A DNA stretch of 64,000 bases from Nonomuraea angiospora (GTDB lineage Bacteria; Actinomycetota; Actinomycetes; Streptosporangiales; Streptosporangiaceae), in the NCBI RefSeq assembly GCF_014873145.1, contig NZ_JADBEK010000001.1:12276001-12340000 (forward strand), given 5' to 3'. Both the position numbers and the translations under genes were made by a program. Shown here piece by piece: positions 31,499-40,804 of the stretch. The notes beneath the pieces were generated by a model. The model had not been told where the DNA came from. It ran no database searches and worked only from the letters and a program-made list of their open reading frames with translations. Each line of letters begins with the position of its first letter. Within the stretch, counting starts at the first letter, position 1.

Positions 31499-32992
31499 TC
31501 AGCGCTGGATCCACACCGCGGTGTCCGGCGGGAGGGCCCCGTCCTCGGCCAGCGGGCCGCTGGACAGCAGCACCTCGCCGCCCAGGTCGAGCCGGACCGG
31601 CTCCTCGCCCGTGTTGAGCACCACGACCAGCCCCGGGTCACGCTCGATGGCCAGCACGTCCTTGGGGGAGTCGAGCCACGTCACGGTGCCGCCGCCGAGC
31701 GCCGGGTGCTGCTTGCGCAGCCTCAGCGCGGCGCGGTAGAGGTTCAGGGTGGAGGCGGGGTCGTGCTCCTGGGCCTCGGCCGACAGCGGCCCCCACGAGG
31801 CGGGGATCGGCAGCCACGGGTCACGCCAGCCGAAGTCGCCGGAGGCGGTCCACGGGATCGGCACCCGGCAGCCGTCGCGGCTCTCGCCGGTGCGCCGGAA
31901 GGCGGGGTCCTGGCGCAGCTCGTCCGGCAGGTCGAGCACCTCGGGCAGGCCCAGCTCCTCGCCGTTGTAGAGGTAGGCAGAGCCGGGCAGGGCCAGCATG
32001 AGCAGCGTGGCCGCCCGGGCGCGGGCCAGGCCGCCGTGGCGGGTGACGTGGCGGGGCTTGTCGTGGTTGGACAGCACCCATGTGGTGGGCGCGCCGACCA
32101 GCTCCGACTCCTTCAGCGCCTTCTCGATGACGGTACGGAACGACTTGGCGTGGAAGTCGGCCATCATGAACTCGAACGAGAACGCCTGGTGCAGCTCGTC
32201 GGGCCCGACGTAGCGGGCCAGCCGCTCGGGGGAGGACACCCACGCCTCGGCCACCGCCATCCGGCCGCCGGGGTAGGAGTCGAGGATCGGCCGCCACTCC
32301 CGGTAGATCTCGTGCACGCCGTCCTGGTCGAAGTACGGGAGCTGCTCGTCACCCAGCATCTCGGCCTGGCGACCCTCCTTCGGCCCCACGTCGGGCAGCC
32401 CGGCGGCCTTGATCATGCCGTGCGCCACGTCGACCCTGAAGCCGTCCACGCCCCGGTCGAGCCAGAAGCGCAGGATGTCGCGGAACTCGGCGCGCACGTC
32501 CGGGTTCTCCCAGTTGAGGTCCGGCTGCTCGGGGGCGAACAGGTGCAGGTACCACTGCCCGTCCGCCACCTGCGTCCAGGCGGGGCCGCCGAAGATCGAC
32601 TCCCAGTCGTTGGGCTCGTCGCGGAAGATGTAGCGATCGCGCAGCCCGGCCTGGAACCACGGGTGCCGGTCGGAGGAGTGGTTCGGGACCAGGTCCACGA
32701 TGACCCTGATGCCCTTGTCGTGGGCGTCGGCGACGAGGGCGTCGAAGTCGGCGAGCGTGCCGAACATGGGGTCCACGTCCCGGTAGTCGGCCACGTCGTA
32801 GCCGCCGTCGGCCATGGGGGAGGTGTAGAAGGGGCTCAGCCAGATGGCGTCCACGCCCAGTTCGGCGAGGTAGCCGAGGCGGTCGCGCACGCCGGCGAGG
32901 TCGCCCATGCCATCGCCGTTCGCGTCGGCGAAGCTGCGCGGGTAGACCTGGTACACGACGGCGTCACGCCACCAGTCGTCGTTGCCGAGCAT
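31499..32992 (-). CDS. GH13 alpha-glucosidase (AglA-like), copy 1
   Basis: 497 residues, cytosolic. The (beta/alpha)8 core of GH13 begins WWRDAVVYQVYPRSFADANG and has the four conserved regions: VIVDLVPNHSS, GFRVDVAHGM (Asp nucleophile), MAVAEAWVS (Glu acid/base) and LSNHDKPRH. QVYPRSF and DxNGDGxGD are typical of alpha-glucosidase/oligo-1,6-glucosidase branches. ATG at 32992 with GGGAGG at 6-base spacing. Divergent from the malE-like gene over a 299-base region with three inverted repeats, so it is likely induced together with the importer. A close paralogue lies at 52.5-53.9 kb. Confidence 0.93.
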   Translation of the reverse strand: MLGNDDWWRDAVVYQVYPRSFADANGDGMGDLAGVRDRLGYLAELGVDAIWLSPFYTSPMADGGYDVADYRDVDPMFGTLADFDALVADAHDKGIRVIVDLVPNHSSDRHPWFQAGLRDRYIFRDEPNDWESIFGGPAWTQVADGQWYLHLFAPEQPDLNWENPDVRAEFRDILRFWLDRGVDGFRVDVAHGMIKAAGLPDVGPKEGRQAEMLGDEQLPYFDQDGVHEIYREWRPILDSYPGGRMAVAEAWVSSPERLARYVGPDELHQAFSFEFMMADFHAKSFRTVIEKALKESELVGAPTTWVLSNHDKPRHVTRHGGLARARAATLLMLALPGSAYLYNGEELGLPEVLDLPDELRQDPAFRRTGESRDGCRVPIPWTASGDFGWRDPWLPIPASWGPLSAEAQEHDPASTLNLYRAALRLRKQHPALGGGTVTWLDSPKDVLAIERDPGLVVVLNTGEEPVRLDLGGEVLLSSGPLAEDGALPPDTAVWIQR

Positions 32993-33070
32993 GGCTGTCC
33001 TCCCTGGATGCCCGAGATGTCCTGCGATGTTCTGGTGAAGGATGTCGCGCTCGTTCGGGCACGGTCAAGC

Positions 33071-33089
33071 GCAACTTGCGGAAAGTTGC
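33071..33089. promoter_or_regulatory. Inverted repeat 1 in the aglA/malE promoter region
   Basis: GCAACTT-GCGGA-AAGTTGC, perfect 7-5-7. It lies about 80 bases upstream of the alpha-glucosidase start and contains CTTGCG, the half-site pattern of MalR-like operators. Confidence 0.65.
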
Positions 33090-33172
33090 ATAGGTCACCT
33101 TGACCCGCCCGTATTCGCCCCGAGCCCTCGTGCGGGAGGCGCTTTCGTCGGGTTCGGTGAGGATCACGTAAC

Positions 33173-33208
33173 GCTCTTTCGCAAGTTCTTCCAATTCTTG
33201 CAAAGAGC
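33173..33208. promoter_or_regulatory. Inverted repeat 2 in the aglA/malE promoter region
   Basis: GCTCTTTCGCAAG...CTTGCAAAGAGC with an 11-base centre; arms match over 12 bases with one inserted C. It lies midway in the divergent region and carries CGCAAG/CTTGC half-sites also found upstream of the GH13/msiK pair at 54 kb. Confidence 0.7.
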
Positions 33209-33210
33209 CG

Positions 33211-33231
33211 CTAACGTCCCGGAAACGTTAG
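33211..33231. promoter_or_regulatory. Inverted repeat 3 upstream of malE
   Basis: CTAACGT-CCCGGAA-ACGTTAG, perfect 7-7-7, three bases to the right of repeat 2 and 60 bases before the malE start. A second operator or an activator site is possible; LacI-family sites often contain AACGTT. Confidence 0.6.
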
Positions 33232-33291
33232 AGCTTTCTTCCGGCGGCGCTCGCGTGGCACCGCCGTTCCTGCGTGACCTCAGGAGGTCCC

Positions 33292-34572
33292 ATGCGCATG
33301 CGGGCTCTGGGTGTGGCCGCTCTCGCGACCCTCGCGTTCGCCGCCACGGCGTGCGGCGAATCCCAGCCGGCTTCCCAGTCGGCGTCCCCGGCGGCACCCG
33401 GTGCGTCCGCCTCCGCCCCGGCGGCCAAGAGCGGCGGCACGCTCGTGATCTGGGCCGACCCCAGCCGCGTCAAGCCGCTCAAGCCGTTCGCCGACCAGTT
33501 CGGCACCGAGAACGGCGTGACCGTCGAGGTGAAGGAGATCAGCAAGGACAACCAGACGACCTTCCTCACCGCCTCCCAGCAGGGCAGCGGCCCGGACATC
33601 ATGATCGGCGCGCACGACTGGATCGGCAACCTCGTGCAGAACGGCGCCATCGACCCCGTCACCCTGACCGACGAGCAGAAGGCCGCCTTCTCGGCCAAGG
33701 CGATGCAGGCCGTGACGTTCAACGGCCAGGTCTACGGCGCCCCCTACGCGGTGGAGAACATCGCCCTGATCCGCAACACCAAGCTCGCCCCCGACGCGCC
33801 CGCCTCGATCGAGGACATGGTCGCCAAGGGCAAGGAGCTCAAGGCGGCCGGCAAGGTCAAGGAGGTGCTCTGCATCCCCGTCGGCCAGAAGGGCGACGCC
33901 TTCCACGTCTACCCGATCTTCGCCTCGGCGGGCGGCGCGCTGTTCGGCGCCACCTCCACCGGCGACCCCGACCCCAAGCAGGTGCTGGTCGGCTCGCCCG
34001 ACTCGGTCAAGGCGTTCGGCAAGCTCAAGGACCTGGGCGAGAAGGGCGACGGCGCGCTGCGCACGTCGATCACGAACGAGAACTACATCGTGAACTTCGC
34101 CGGCGGCAAGTGCGCCTACCTGATCTCCGGCCCGTGGGCGATGAGCGAGGTCAAGAAGGGCGGCATCACGTACGACATCACGGCCGTCCCGTCGTTCAAG
34201 GGCGGCAAGCCCGCCACCCCGTTCGTCGGCGTGCAGACGTTCTTCGTGGCCTCCAAGGGCAAGAACAAGGCCCTGGCCCAGGAGTTCGTCGCCAACTACG
34301 TGACCAACAAGGACGTCGCGAAGGCGCTGTACGAGGCCGACCCGCGGCCCCCGGCGCTGACCGCCGCCCTCCAGGAGGTCCAGGCGAGCGACCCGGACGC
34401 GGTCAAGTTCATGGAGGCGGGCAAGGACGGCCTGCCGATGCCGGCCATTCCTGAAATGGCGGCCATCTGGGAGCCGTTCGGCATCGCCGAGAACGCCGTC
34501 GTCAAGGGCGGCGACGCGGCCAAGGCCGCCGCGGCCGCGCAGAAGGCCATCGACGGCTCGCTCAAGCACTGA
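33292..34572 (+). CDS. malE: Maltose/maltodextrin-binding lipoprotein (MalE-like)
   Basis: 426 residues. Lipoprotein signal peptide with lipobox LAFAATAC, then a Ser/Ala/Pro linker and a family 1 solute-binding fold (LVIWADPSRVKPLKPFADQF; GAPYAVENIALIRNTKL; YLISGPWAMSEVKKGG). AGGAGG precedes the ATG at 33292 by 4 bases; ATG at 33298 is also possible. Two bases separate its stop from malF. Maltose or maltodextrin is inferred from the GH13 genes and the MalF-type permease. Confidence 0.92.
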   Translation: MRMRALGVAALATLAFAATACGESQPASQSASPAAPGASASAPAAKSGGTLVIWADPSRVKPLKPFADQFGTENGVTVEVKEISKDNQTTFLTASQQGSGPDIMIGAHDWIGNLVQNGAIDPVTLTDEQKAAFSAKAMQAVTFNGQVYGAPYAVENIALIRNTKLAPDAPASIEDMVAKGKELKAAGKVKEVLCIPVGQKGDAFHVYPIFASAGGALFGATSTGDPDPKQVLVGSPDSVKAFGKLKDLGEKGDGALRTSITNENYIVNFAGGKCAYLISGPWAMSEVKKGGITYDITAVPSFKGGKPATPFVGVQTFFVASKGKNKALAQEFVANYVTNKDVAKALYEADPRPPALTAALQEVQASDPDAVKFMEAGKDGLPMPAIPEMAAIWEPFGIAENAVVKGGDAAKAAAAAQKAIDGSLKH

Positions 34573-34574
34573 TC

Positions 34575-36155
34575 ATGGCGCTCGACGTGCGCGAGGTCCC
34601 GAGAAAAGGCGGGGGGCCCAAGGCGGCTCCGCGGCCCCGCCGGGAGATCACCACGGCGTTCGTGGTGAGCAGGATCGCGGTGCTGGCCGTGGCCGCCGCG
34701 ATCCTGCTCTACGCCGTGCCGCCGCTGGTCGCCGCCGAATCGTGGGTCTCGCTCGCGCTGCTGGGCGCCGTCAGCGCGGCCATCGCCTACCTCTACCTGA
34801 CCCGGCGCTTCATTCCGGCCAAGTATCTGGTCCCCGGCACCGTCTTCCTGATCGCGTTCCAGGTGTTCCCGGTCGTCTACACGGTCACCACCGCGTTCAC
34901 GAACTTCGGCGACGGGCACCGCGGCGACAAGGCCGCCGCGGTCACCGCCATCGAGACCGGCTCGGTGCGTCAGACCCCCGGCTCGCCCGAGTACGCCATG
35001 ACGGCCGCGCTGCGCGGCGACGAATTGGTGTTCCTGCTGGTCGACCCCAAGACCAAGCAGGTGCGGCTGGGCGACGCCAAGGGGCTGTCGCCGCTGGCGG
35101 GCGCCCAGGTCGGGACCACCGGCAAGGTGCTGGCGGCCCCCGGGCTGACCGTGCTCAAGGCGCCCGAGGCCGCCGCCCGCGGGCAGGAGATCTCCGCGCT
35201 GGCCGTGCCGGCCGGCGACGGCGTGATCAAGGCGAACGGGCTCAGCCGGGCCGTCGAGGGCAAGGCGGCTCTGGTGTACGACGCCGGGTGCGACTGCGTG
35301 CGCGGCAACGGCGACACCTGGATGGCCGACGAGAGCCAGGGCTTCTTCGTCAACGCCAAGGGCGAGCACCTGGCGCAGGGCTGGCAGGTCGGCGTCGGGC
35401 TGGACAACTTCGCTCGGGTGCTGACAAATCCGACTATTTCGGGATATTTCGCGGGGGTGTTCGGCTGGAACCTGGTCTTCGCCCTGGCCTCCGTGCTCGG
35501 CACGTTCGCGCTCGGCATGTCGGTCGCGCTGGCGCTGCACCACCCGAGGATGCGCGGCACCCGGTTCTACCGGATCGCGCTGATCCTGCCGTACGCGATG
35601 CCCGCCTTCGCCATGCTGCTGGTCTGGCGTGACATGTTCAACCGCGACTTCGGCCTGATCAACCAGCTCCTCGGCGCCAACGTCGACTGGCTGGGCGAGA
35701 CGGCGACCGCCCGGTTCGGGGTGATCCTGGTCAACCTCTGGCTCGGCTTCCCGTACATGTTCCTCGTCACCACCGGCGCGCTGCAGGCCATCCCGCGCGA
35801 GCTGACCGAGGCGGCGGCCATCGACGGGGCCACGCCGTGGAAGGCGTTCCGGCGGGTGACGCTGCCGCTGCTGCTGGTGGCGCTCACGCCGCTGCTGATC
35901 TCGTCGTTCGCCTACAACTTCAACAACTTCAACGCGATCGCGCTCACCACCGAGGGCGGGCCGTTCCCGGCCGACAACCCGCAGGTGGGCGGCACCGACC
36001 TGCTGATCACCTACACCTTCAGGCTGGCGTTCGGCGCGGGCGGCGCGCAGTTCGGCTTCGCGGCGGCCGTCTCGGTGTTCATCTTCACGATCGTGGCCGT
36101 CATCTCGGCCGTGGCGTTCCGCCGTACCCGCAAGCAGGAGGAGGTCTACGCGTGA
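34575..36155 (+). CDS. malF: Maltose ABC permease MalF, with large extracytoplasmic domain
   Basis: 526 residues. Helices at about 28-50, 54-72 and 82-105 are followed by a soluble stretch of roughly 170 residues (about 110-280), the position and size of the P2 domain of E. coli MalF, which contacts the binding protein. Then come five helices with the EAA motif EAAAIDGATPWKAFRRVTLP and the core FGLINQLLGANVDWLG. Overlaps malG by 4 bases (GTGA). This loop distinguishes it from the shorter CebF-type permease in the same window. Confidence 0.94.
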   Translation: MALDVREVPRKGGGPKAAPRPRREITTAFVVSRIAVLAVAAAILLYAVPPLVAAESWVSLALLGAVSAAIAYLYLTRRFIPAKYLVPGTVFLIAFQVFPVVYTVTTAFTNFGDGHRGDKAAAVTAIETGSVRQTPGSPEYAMTAALRGDELVFLLVDPKTKQVRLGDAKGLSPLAGAQVGTTGKVLAAPGLTVLKAPEAAARGQEISALAVPAGDGVIKANGLSRAVEGKAALVYDAGCDCVRGNGDTWMADESQGFFVNAKGEHLAQGWQVGVGLDNFARVLTNPTISGYFAGVFGWNLVFALASVLGTFALGMSVALALHHPRMRGTRFYRIALILPYAMPAFAMLLVWRDMFNRDFGLINQLLGANVDWLGETATARFGVILVNLWLGFPYMFLVTTGALQAIPRELTEAAAIDGATPWKAFRRVTLPLLLVALTPLLISSFAYNFNNFNAIALTTEGGPFPADNPQVGGTDLLITYTFRLAFGAGGAQFGFAAAVSVFIFTIVAVISAVAFRRTRKQEEVYA

Positions 36156-36991
36156 AGCTCGCCCTCAGGCACGTCTTCGTGCTGATCGTGTGCGCGTTCG
36201 CGCTCTTCCCGATCCTGTTCGTGGTCTCGGCCGCGATCAACCCCATGGGCACGCTGGCCTCCACCGACCTGCTGCCGACCGGGGCCAGCCTGGTCAACTT
36301 CGCCCACCTGCTGACCTCCGACAGCTACCCGTTCGGCCGATGGTTCTTCAACTCGGTGTTCATCGCGCTGGTGGCCTCGTTCGCGAGCCTGCTGCTGTCG
36401 ATGCTCGCCGCGTACGCCTTCAGCCGCATGCGCTTCGCGGGCCGCCGGGTCGGGCTGCTGGCGCTGCTGCTCATCCAGATGTTCCCGCAGTTCCTGGCCA
36501 TCGTGACGATCTTCATGATCTTCACCAGGGTGACCGAGCTGTACCCGGCCTTCGGGTTCAACACGGTGTGGGGGCTGATGCTGCTCTACCTCGGCGGCGC
36601 GCTCGGCGTGAACACCTGGCTGATGAAGGGCTTCCTCGACACCGTGCCGAAGGAGCTGGACGAGGCCGCCACCGTGGACGGGGCCACGCACGCGCAGATC
36701 TTCTGGCGGGTCATCATGCCGCTGGTCACGCCGATCCTCGCGGTCACGGCGCTGCTGGCGTTCATCGGCACGATGAGCGAGTTCCTCATGGCGAACGTGT
36801 TCCTGCGCGACCCCGAGAGCAAGACCCTCGCCGTCGGCATGTACGGGATGATCGCCGGCGACCACCGCAACGCGAACTTCGGCATGTTCGCCGCGGCGAC
36901 GCTGCTTACCGCGATTCCGACGGTCAGTGTGTTCCTCTGGTTGCAGAAGTACATCGTCTCCGGGCTCACCGCCGGGGCTGTCAAGGGATAG
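36152..36991 (+). CDS. malG: Maltose ABC permease MalG
   Basis: 279 residues with six helices starting HVFVLIVCAFALFPILFVVS and the EAA motif EAATVDGATHAQIFWRVIMP; it ends in SGLTAGAVKG as MalG proteins do. GTG start at 36152 overlaps the malF stop. The next gene begins on the base right after its stop codon, so the operon is continuous. No ATPase gene is present here. Confidence 0.94.
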   Translation: MKLALRHVFVLIVCAFALFPILFVVSAAINPMGTLASTDLLPTGASLVNFAHLLTSDSYPFGRWFFNSVFIALVASFASLLLSMLAAYAFSRMRFAGRRVGLLALLLIQMFPQFLAIVTIFMIFTRVTELYPAFGFNTVWGLMLLYLGGALGVNTWLMKGFLDTVPKELDEAATVDGATHAQIFWRVIMPLVTPILAVTALLAFIGTMSEFLMANVFLRDPESKTLAVGMYGMIAGDHRNANFGMFAAATLLTAIPTVSVFLWLQKYIVSGLTAGAVKG

Positions 36992-38776
36992 GTGGATTTG
37001 CGCTTCATCGGGGAGCCGCATCACGACGGCTCAGCTCTGTACGTCTCCGAGCAGGAGCCCGCCCTCGGCTCGCGGGTGACGCTGTGGCTGCGGGCGCCGC
37101 TGGCCGCCGGGATCACGGGCGTGCACGTGCGTACCGTGCACGACGGCGAGCCGCGCTACGCCGAGGCGGCGCCGGACCCGTCGCGGCGGGAGGCCGGCAG
37201 GTACGGCGGCACGGACGTCTGGTGGCGGGCCGAGATCACCGCGGTCAACCCGGTGACCCCGTACCGGTTCCTGCTCGCCACGCGGGGCGGCCAGGCGTGG
37301 CTGACCGCGGCCGGGCTCGTCGCCCACGACGTGACCGACGCGGGCGACTTCCGCCTCGTGTGCCACCAGCCGCCGCCCTCCTGGATGTCGGACGCGATCG
37401 TCTACCAGATCTTCCCCGACCGCTTCGACCGCTCCCGGCCCATGCGCGACCTGCCCGACTGGGCGCTGCCGCGCGACTGGGACCGCGACCCGGTCATCCC
37501 CGCCGGCCCCGGCACCTCGGACCAGTTCTACGGCGGCGACCTCGACGGCGTCGCCCAGCGGCTCGACCACGTCCAGAGCCTCGGCGTGAACACCGTCTAC
37601 CTGACGCCGATCTTCCCCGCCCGCTCCAACCACCGCTACAACGCCTCCACGTTCGAGCACGTCGATCCGCTGCTCGGCGGCGACGAGGCGCTGCACCGCC
37701 TGTCCGGCGCGCTGCACGCCCGCGGCATGCGCCTGCTCGGCGACATCACCACCAACCACTGCGGCGACACGCACGAATGGTTTACCGCGGCCGTCTCCGA
37801 CGTGAACGCGGTCGAGCGCGAGATGTTCTACTTCGACCCCGACTCCGGCGACTACGAGTCCTGGTGGGGCGTCAAGACGCTGCCCAAGCTCAACTGGGGC
37901 AGCGAGCTCGTCCGCGCCCGCATGCGGGCCGTGCTGAAGAAGTGGCTGGGGCCGCTGGACGGCTGGCGCGTGGACGTGGCCAACATGACCGGCAGGCGCG
38001 CCGCCGACGACCACAACCACGAGGTCGCCGCCATGCTGCGGGCCGAGCTGGGCCCAGAGGCCGCGTTCATCGCCGAGCACAACCACGACGCCTCCTCCGA
38101 CCTCGACCGCGACGGCTGGCACGGCACCATGAACTACGGCGGCTTCACCCGCCCCGTCTGGACCTGGCTGCGCGGGCCCGAGCTGGACCTCGACCACTTC
38201 CTCGGCGTGCCGGGCGGCGTGCCGTCGCGCGACGGGACGGCCACGCTGGCCACGTTCCGGTCGTTCGCGTCCCACATGTCGTGGCGCTCGCTCGTCCACT
38301 CCTGGCAGCTGCTCGACTCGCACGACTCGCCCCGCATCCGCACCGTCACCGGCTCGCGCGAGCGCCACCTGCTCGCCCTCGCCCTGCAGGCCACGCTGCC
38401 GGGCACGCCGATGGTGTTCGCGGGTAGCGAGTTCGGCCTGACCGGGGTGAACGGCGAGCACTCCCGCACGCCGATGCCCTGGAACCGGCCCGCCGACCAG
38501 GACCTGGCGACGCTGGCGGCCTACCGGGAGCTGTTCGGGCTGCGCCGCGCCGAGCCCGCGCTGCGCCACGGCGGCCTGCGCTGGCTGCACGCCGACGCCG
38601 ACTGCCTGGTCTTCGCGCGGGAGACCTACGAGGAGTCGATCCTGGTGTGCGTGCGGCGGGCGCCCGGCACGCCGCTGCGCCTCGGCGTCCACGCCCGCGG
38701 CCTCTACAACGCCGAGGACGGGGATCTGCTGCCCGGCGACGGACCTTCGGTGCGTCTCTGGCGTCTCGCGCGCTGA
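36992..38776 (+). CDS. GH13 alpha-glycosidase with N-terminal beta domain (neopullulanase/maltogenic type)
   Basis: 594 residues, cytosolic. The first 125 residues are an Ig-like N-domain of the cyclomaltodextrinase/neopullulanase class (GSRVTLWLRAPLAAGITGV; YRFLLATRGG). The catalytic barrel has IVYQIFPDRFDRSRP, LLGDITTNHCGDTHEW, GWRVDVANMTG (Asp nucleophile), FIAEHNHD (Glu) and LDSHDSPRI. GTG start directly abuts the malG stop (TAGGTG). Probably shortens imported maltodextrins in the cytosol, feeding the alpha-glucosidases. Confidence 0.9.
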   Translation: MDLRFIGEPHHDGSALYVSEQEPALGSRVTLWLRAPLAAGITGVHVRTVHDGEPRYAEAAPDPSRREAGRYGGTDVWWRAEITAVNPVTPYRFLLATRGGQAWLTAAGLVAHDVTDAGDFRLVCHQPPPSWMSDAIVYQIFPDRFDRSRPMRDLPDWALPRDWDRDPVIPAGPGTSDQFYGGDLDGVAQRLDHVQSLGVNTVYLTPIFPARSNHRYNASTFEHVDPLLGGDEALHRLSGALHARGMRLLGDITTNHCGDTHEWFTAAVSDVNAVEREMFYFDPDSGDYESWWGVKTLPKLNWGSELVRARMRAVLKKWLGPLDGWRVDVANMTGRRAADDHNHEVAAMLRAELGPEAAFIAEHNHDASSDLDRDGWHGTMNYGGFTRPVWTWLRGPELDLDHFLGVPGGVPSRDGTATLATFRSFASHMSWRSLVHSWQLLDSHDSPRIRTVTGSRERHLLALALQATLPGTPMVFAGSEFGLTGVNGEHSRTPMPWNRPADQDLATLAAYRELFGLRRAEPALRHGGLRWLHADADCLVFARETYEESILVCVRRAPGTPLRLGVHARGLYNAEDGDLLPGDGPSVRLWRLAR

Positions 38777-38832
38777 TCACGCTACCTTGAGCTACCCCCC
38801 CATCCGCTCCAACTCGATAGTGGTGTGCTCGA

Positions 38833-40089
38833 ATGAGGTTGCTGCCCGTCGCCGTCATGGCGGCTCTCCTGCCCGGTTTCACTCCGGCGGCCCCCGCGTA
38901 CGCGCTGGCGGGCACCACGTACTACGTGGACTCCAAGTCGGGCAACGACGACGCGGCGGGCACCAGCGCCACCGCGCCGTGGAAGTCCCTCGACAAGGTC
39001 AACTCCGCCGACCTCAAGCCGGGCGACGCGGTCAGCTTCAAGCGCGGCAGCTCCTTCACCGGGCCGCTCAAGCTGGAGGCCAACGGCACCGCGGCCAGGC
39101 CGATCGTCGTCCAGGCGTACGGCACGGGCCCGCTGGCCAAAATCAGCGGCATGGACGACGACTGCGTCGTGCTCAGCGGCGACCACTGGCGCGTCGGCGG
39201 CCTGCGGGCCTCCCGCTGCCGCTGGGCCGGCTTCCAGCTGGCCGGTGACAGCAACGAGCTGGCCGGCGTGCAGGCCGACGGCAACATCGCCGGCGTCTAC
39301 GTCACCCCGTCCGGCTCCCACAACGTCATCCGCGACAGCGTCCTGACCGACAACAACCGGATGAGCGTCAACGACGAGGGCGGCGACAACGACTCCGGCG
39401 CCTTCGGCGTGCTGCTCAACGGCGACGACAACCTCGTGACCGGCAACACCATCACCGGCAGCTTCGCCAAGAGCGCCGACTACGGCACCGACGGGGCCGC
39501 CGTCGAGATCTTCGACGGCGACCGTAACCGCGTCACCCACAACATCTCCAGGAACAACGAGACGTTCACCGAGCTCGGCGCCAAGAAGGGCAAGACCGCC
39601 ACCGGCAACGTGTTCGCCTTCAACGTCGTGACCTCCTCCCGCAGCCGCGGCTCGTTCCTCATCACCCGAGGCCCGCGCCACATCGTGGGGCCTGTCAAGG
39701 GCACGATCGCCGTCCACAACTCGGTCTACCTGCCGGCCAGGGACACCATCGGCTGGTCCTGCCACGACGGCTGCTCCCCGTCGATCCTGAAGCTGCGCAA
39801 CAACGTGATCGTGGTGGGCGGCGAGGCCGGCTGGGAGGACGGCAAGGGGGCCGACGAGGGCGGCAGCGTCTACCGGGGGCGCGTGGACAAGTTCAAGCTG
39901 GGGCCGAAGTCGATCGTGGCCGACCCGAAGTTCGTCTCCCGTACCGACCTGCGGCTGCGGCCCGGCTCGCCGGCGCTCGGCCGCGGCCTGCCCCTCACGT
40001 CCAAGTGGTACGGCGGCAGCGCGCTCAGCAAGGACATGGCCGGCAAGCCCCTGGCCGGTGCCCCCGACGCGGGCGCCTACCAGCACTGA
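38833..40089 (+). CDS. Secreted right-handed beta-helix protein (polysaccharide-lyase-like)
   Basis: 418 residues. Signal peptide 1-25 ends in AYALA; TTYYVDSKSGNDDAAGTSA and KPGDAVSFKRGSSF are the usual opening of PL1/PL9-like and DUF1565 beta-helix proteins. Parallel beta-helix repeats follow (NELAGVQADGN, NVIRDSVLTDNN, NLVTGNTITGSF, NRVTHNISRNNE). Two cysteine pairs, e.g. SCHDGC. Same strand as the maltose operon, 56 bases after it; it may be a read-through member acting on an external polysaccharide, or independent. No catalytic residue can be named. Confidence 0.82.
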   Translation: MRLLPVAVMAALLPGFTPAAPAYALAGTTYYVDSKSGNDDAAGTSATAPWKSLDKVNSADLKPGDAVSFKRGSSFTGPLKLEANGTAARPIVVQAYGTGPLAKISGMDDDCVVLSGDHWRVGGLRASRCRWAGFQLAGDSNELAGVQADGNIAGVYVTPSGSHNVIRDSVLTDNNRMSVNDEGGDNDSGAFGVLLNGDDNLVTGNTITGSFAKSADYGTDGAAVEIFDGDRNRVTHNISRNNETFTELGAKKGKTATGNVFAFNVVTSSRSRGSFLITRGPRHIVGPVKGTIAVHNSVYLPARDTIGWSCHDGCSPSILKLRNNVIVVGGEAGWEDGKGADEGGSVYRGRVDKFKLGPKSIVADPKFVSRTDLRLRPGSPALGRGLPLTSKWYGGSALSKDMAGKPLAGAPDAGAYQH

Positions 40090-40183
40090 CGCCGTTCCCC
40101 CGCACCAACGCCGCTCTCTGCGCTGGTGCGGGGCCTCGCCGCCGGAGCGGTGTAAAGATGCAGTGAGTGTAAGCTTGCCGCCT

Positions 40184-40795
40184 ATGGAGGAGTCGCGGCG
40201 CGAGCGTAAGAAGCGGCAGACCAGGCAGTTGCTCGTCGGCACGGCGCTCAGGCTGTTCGCCGCGCAGGGATACGAGCAGACGACCGTCGCGCAGATCGCC
40301 GCCGCGGCCGACGTCGCCACCAAGACGTTCTTCAACTACTTCCCGACCAAGGAAGACGTGCTGTTCGCCGAGGTCGTGGAGTACATGGAGCAGATGGCCG
40401 GCGTGGTCGCCGAGCGCGAGCCGTCGGACCGCGTCGCCGACGTGCTGCTCAAGACCTACGACCGGGTCATCGCCCACTACCTGACCAAGGGCCCGGTGGC
40501 GGGCGACCCCGAGCTGGCGAAGGTCTACGAGCACCTGGTCGCCACCGTGCCCGCCATCCAGGCCAAGGCGCTGCACATGATGTTCGGGGTGCAGCGCGAG
40601 GTCGCCCGGCACCTGCTGGAGGCCTTCCCCGACGTGCTCGACCCGATCAGCGCCGCGGCGGTGGCGGGCGCGTTCGTGGGCGCGGTCCAGGGGGCGGGCG
40701 GCGCCGCCCGCGAGGCAGGCCAGTCCGATGAGGAGATCGTGGCCTCGATGGCCCGCGCCGCCGAGATCGCCATCGGCGGGCTGCGCCCGTTCTAG
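40184..40795 (+). CDS. TetR-family transcriptional regulator
   Basis: 203 residues with a typical TetR DNA-binding domain (ALRLFAAQGYEQTTVAQIAA; VATKTFFNYFPTKEDVLFAE). The C-terminal ligand domain is Ala-rich and unlike any I can name. ATG at 40184 has no ribosome site; GTG at 40163 in frame is an alternative. Next on the same strand is a small orphan gene 9 bases away. Confidence 0.88.
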   Translation: MEESRRERKKRQTRQLLVGTALRLFAAQGYEQTTVAQIAAAADVATKTFFNYFPTKEDVLFAEVVEYMEQMAGVVAEREPSDRVADVLLKTYDRVIAHYLTKGPVAGDPELAKVYEHLVATVPAIQAKALHMMFGVQREVARHLLEAFPDVLDPISAAAVAGAFVGAVQGAGGAAREAGQSDEEIVASMARAAEIAIGGLRPF

Positions 40796-40804
40796 AGTGG
40801 ACGG

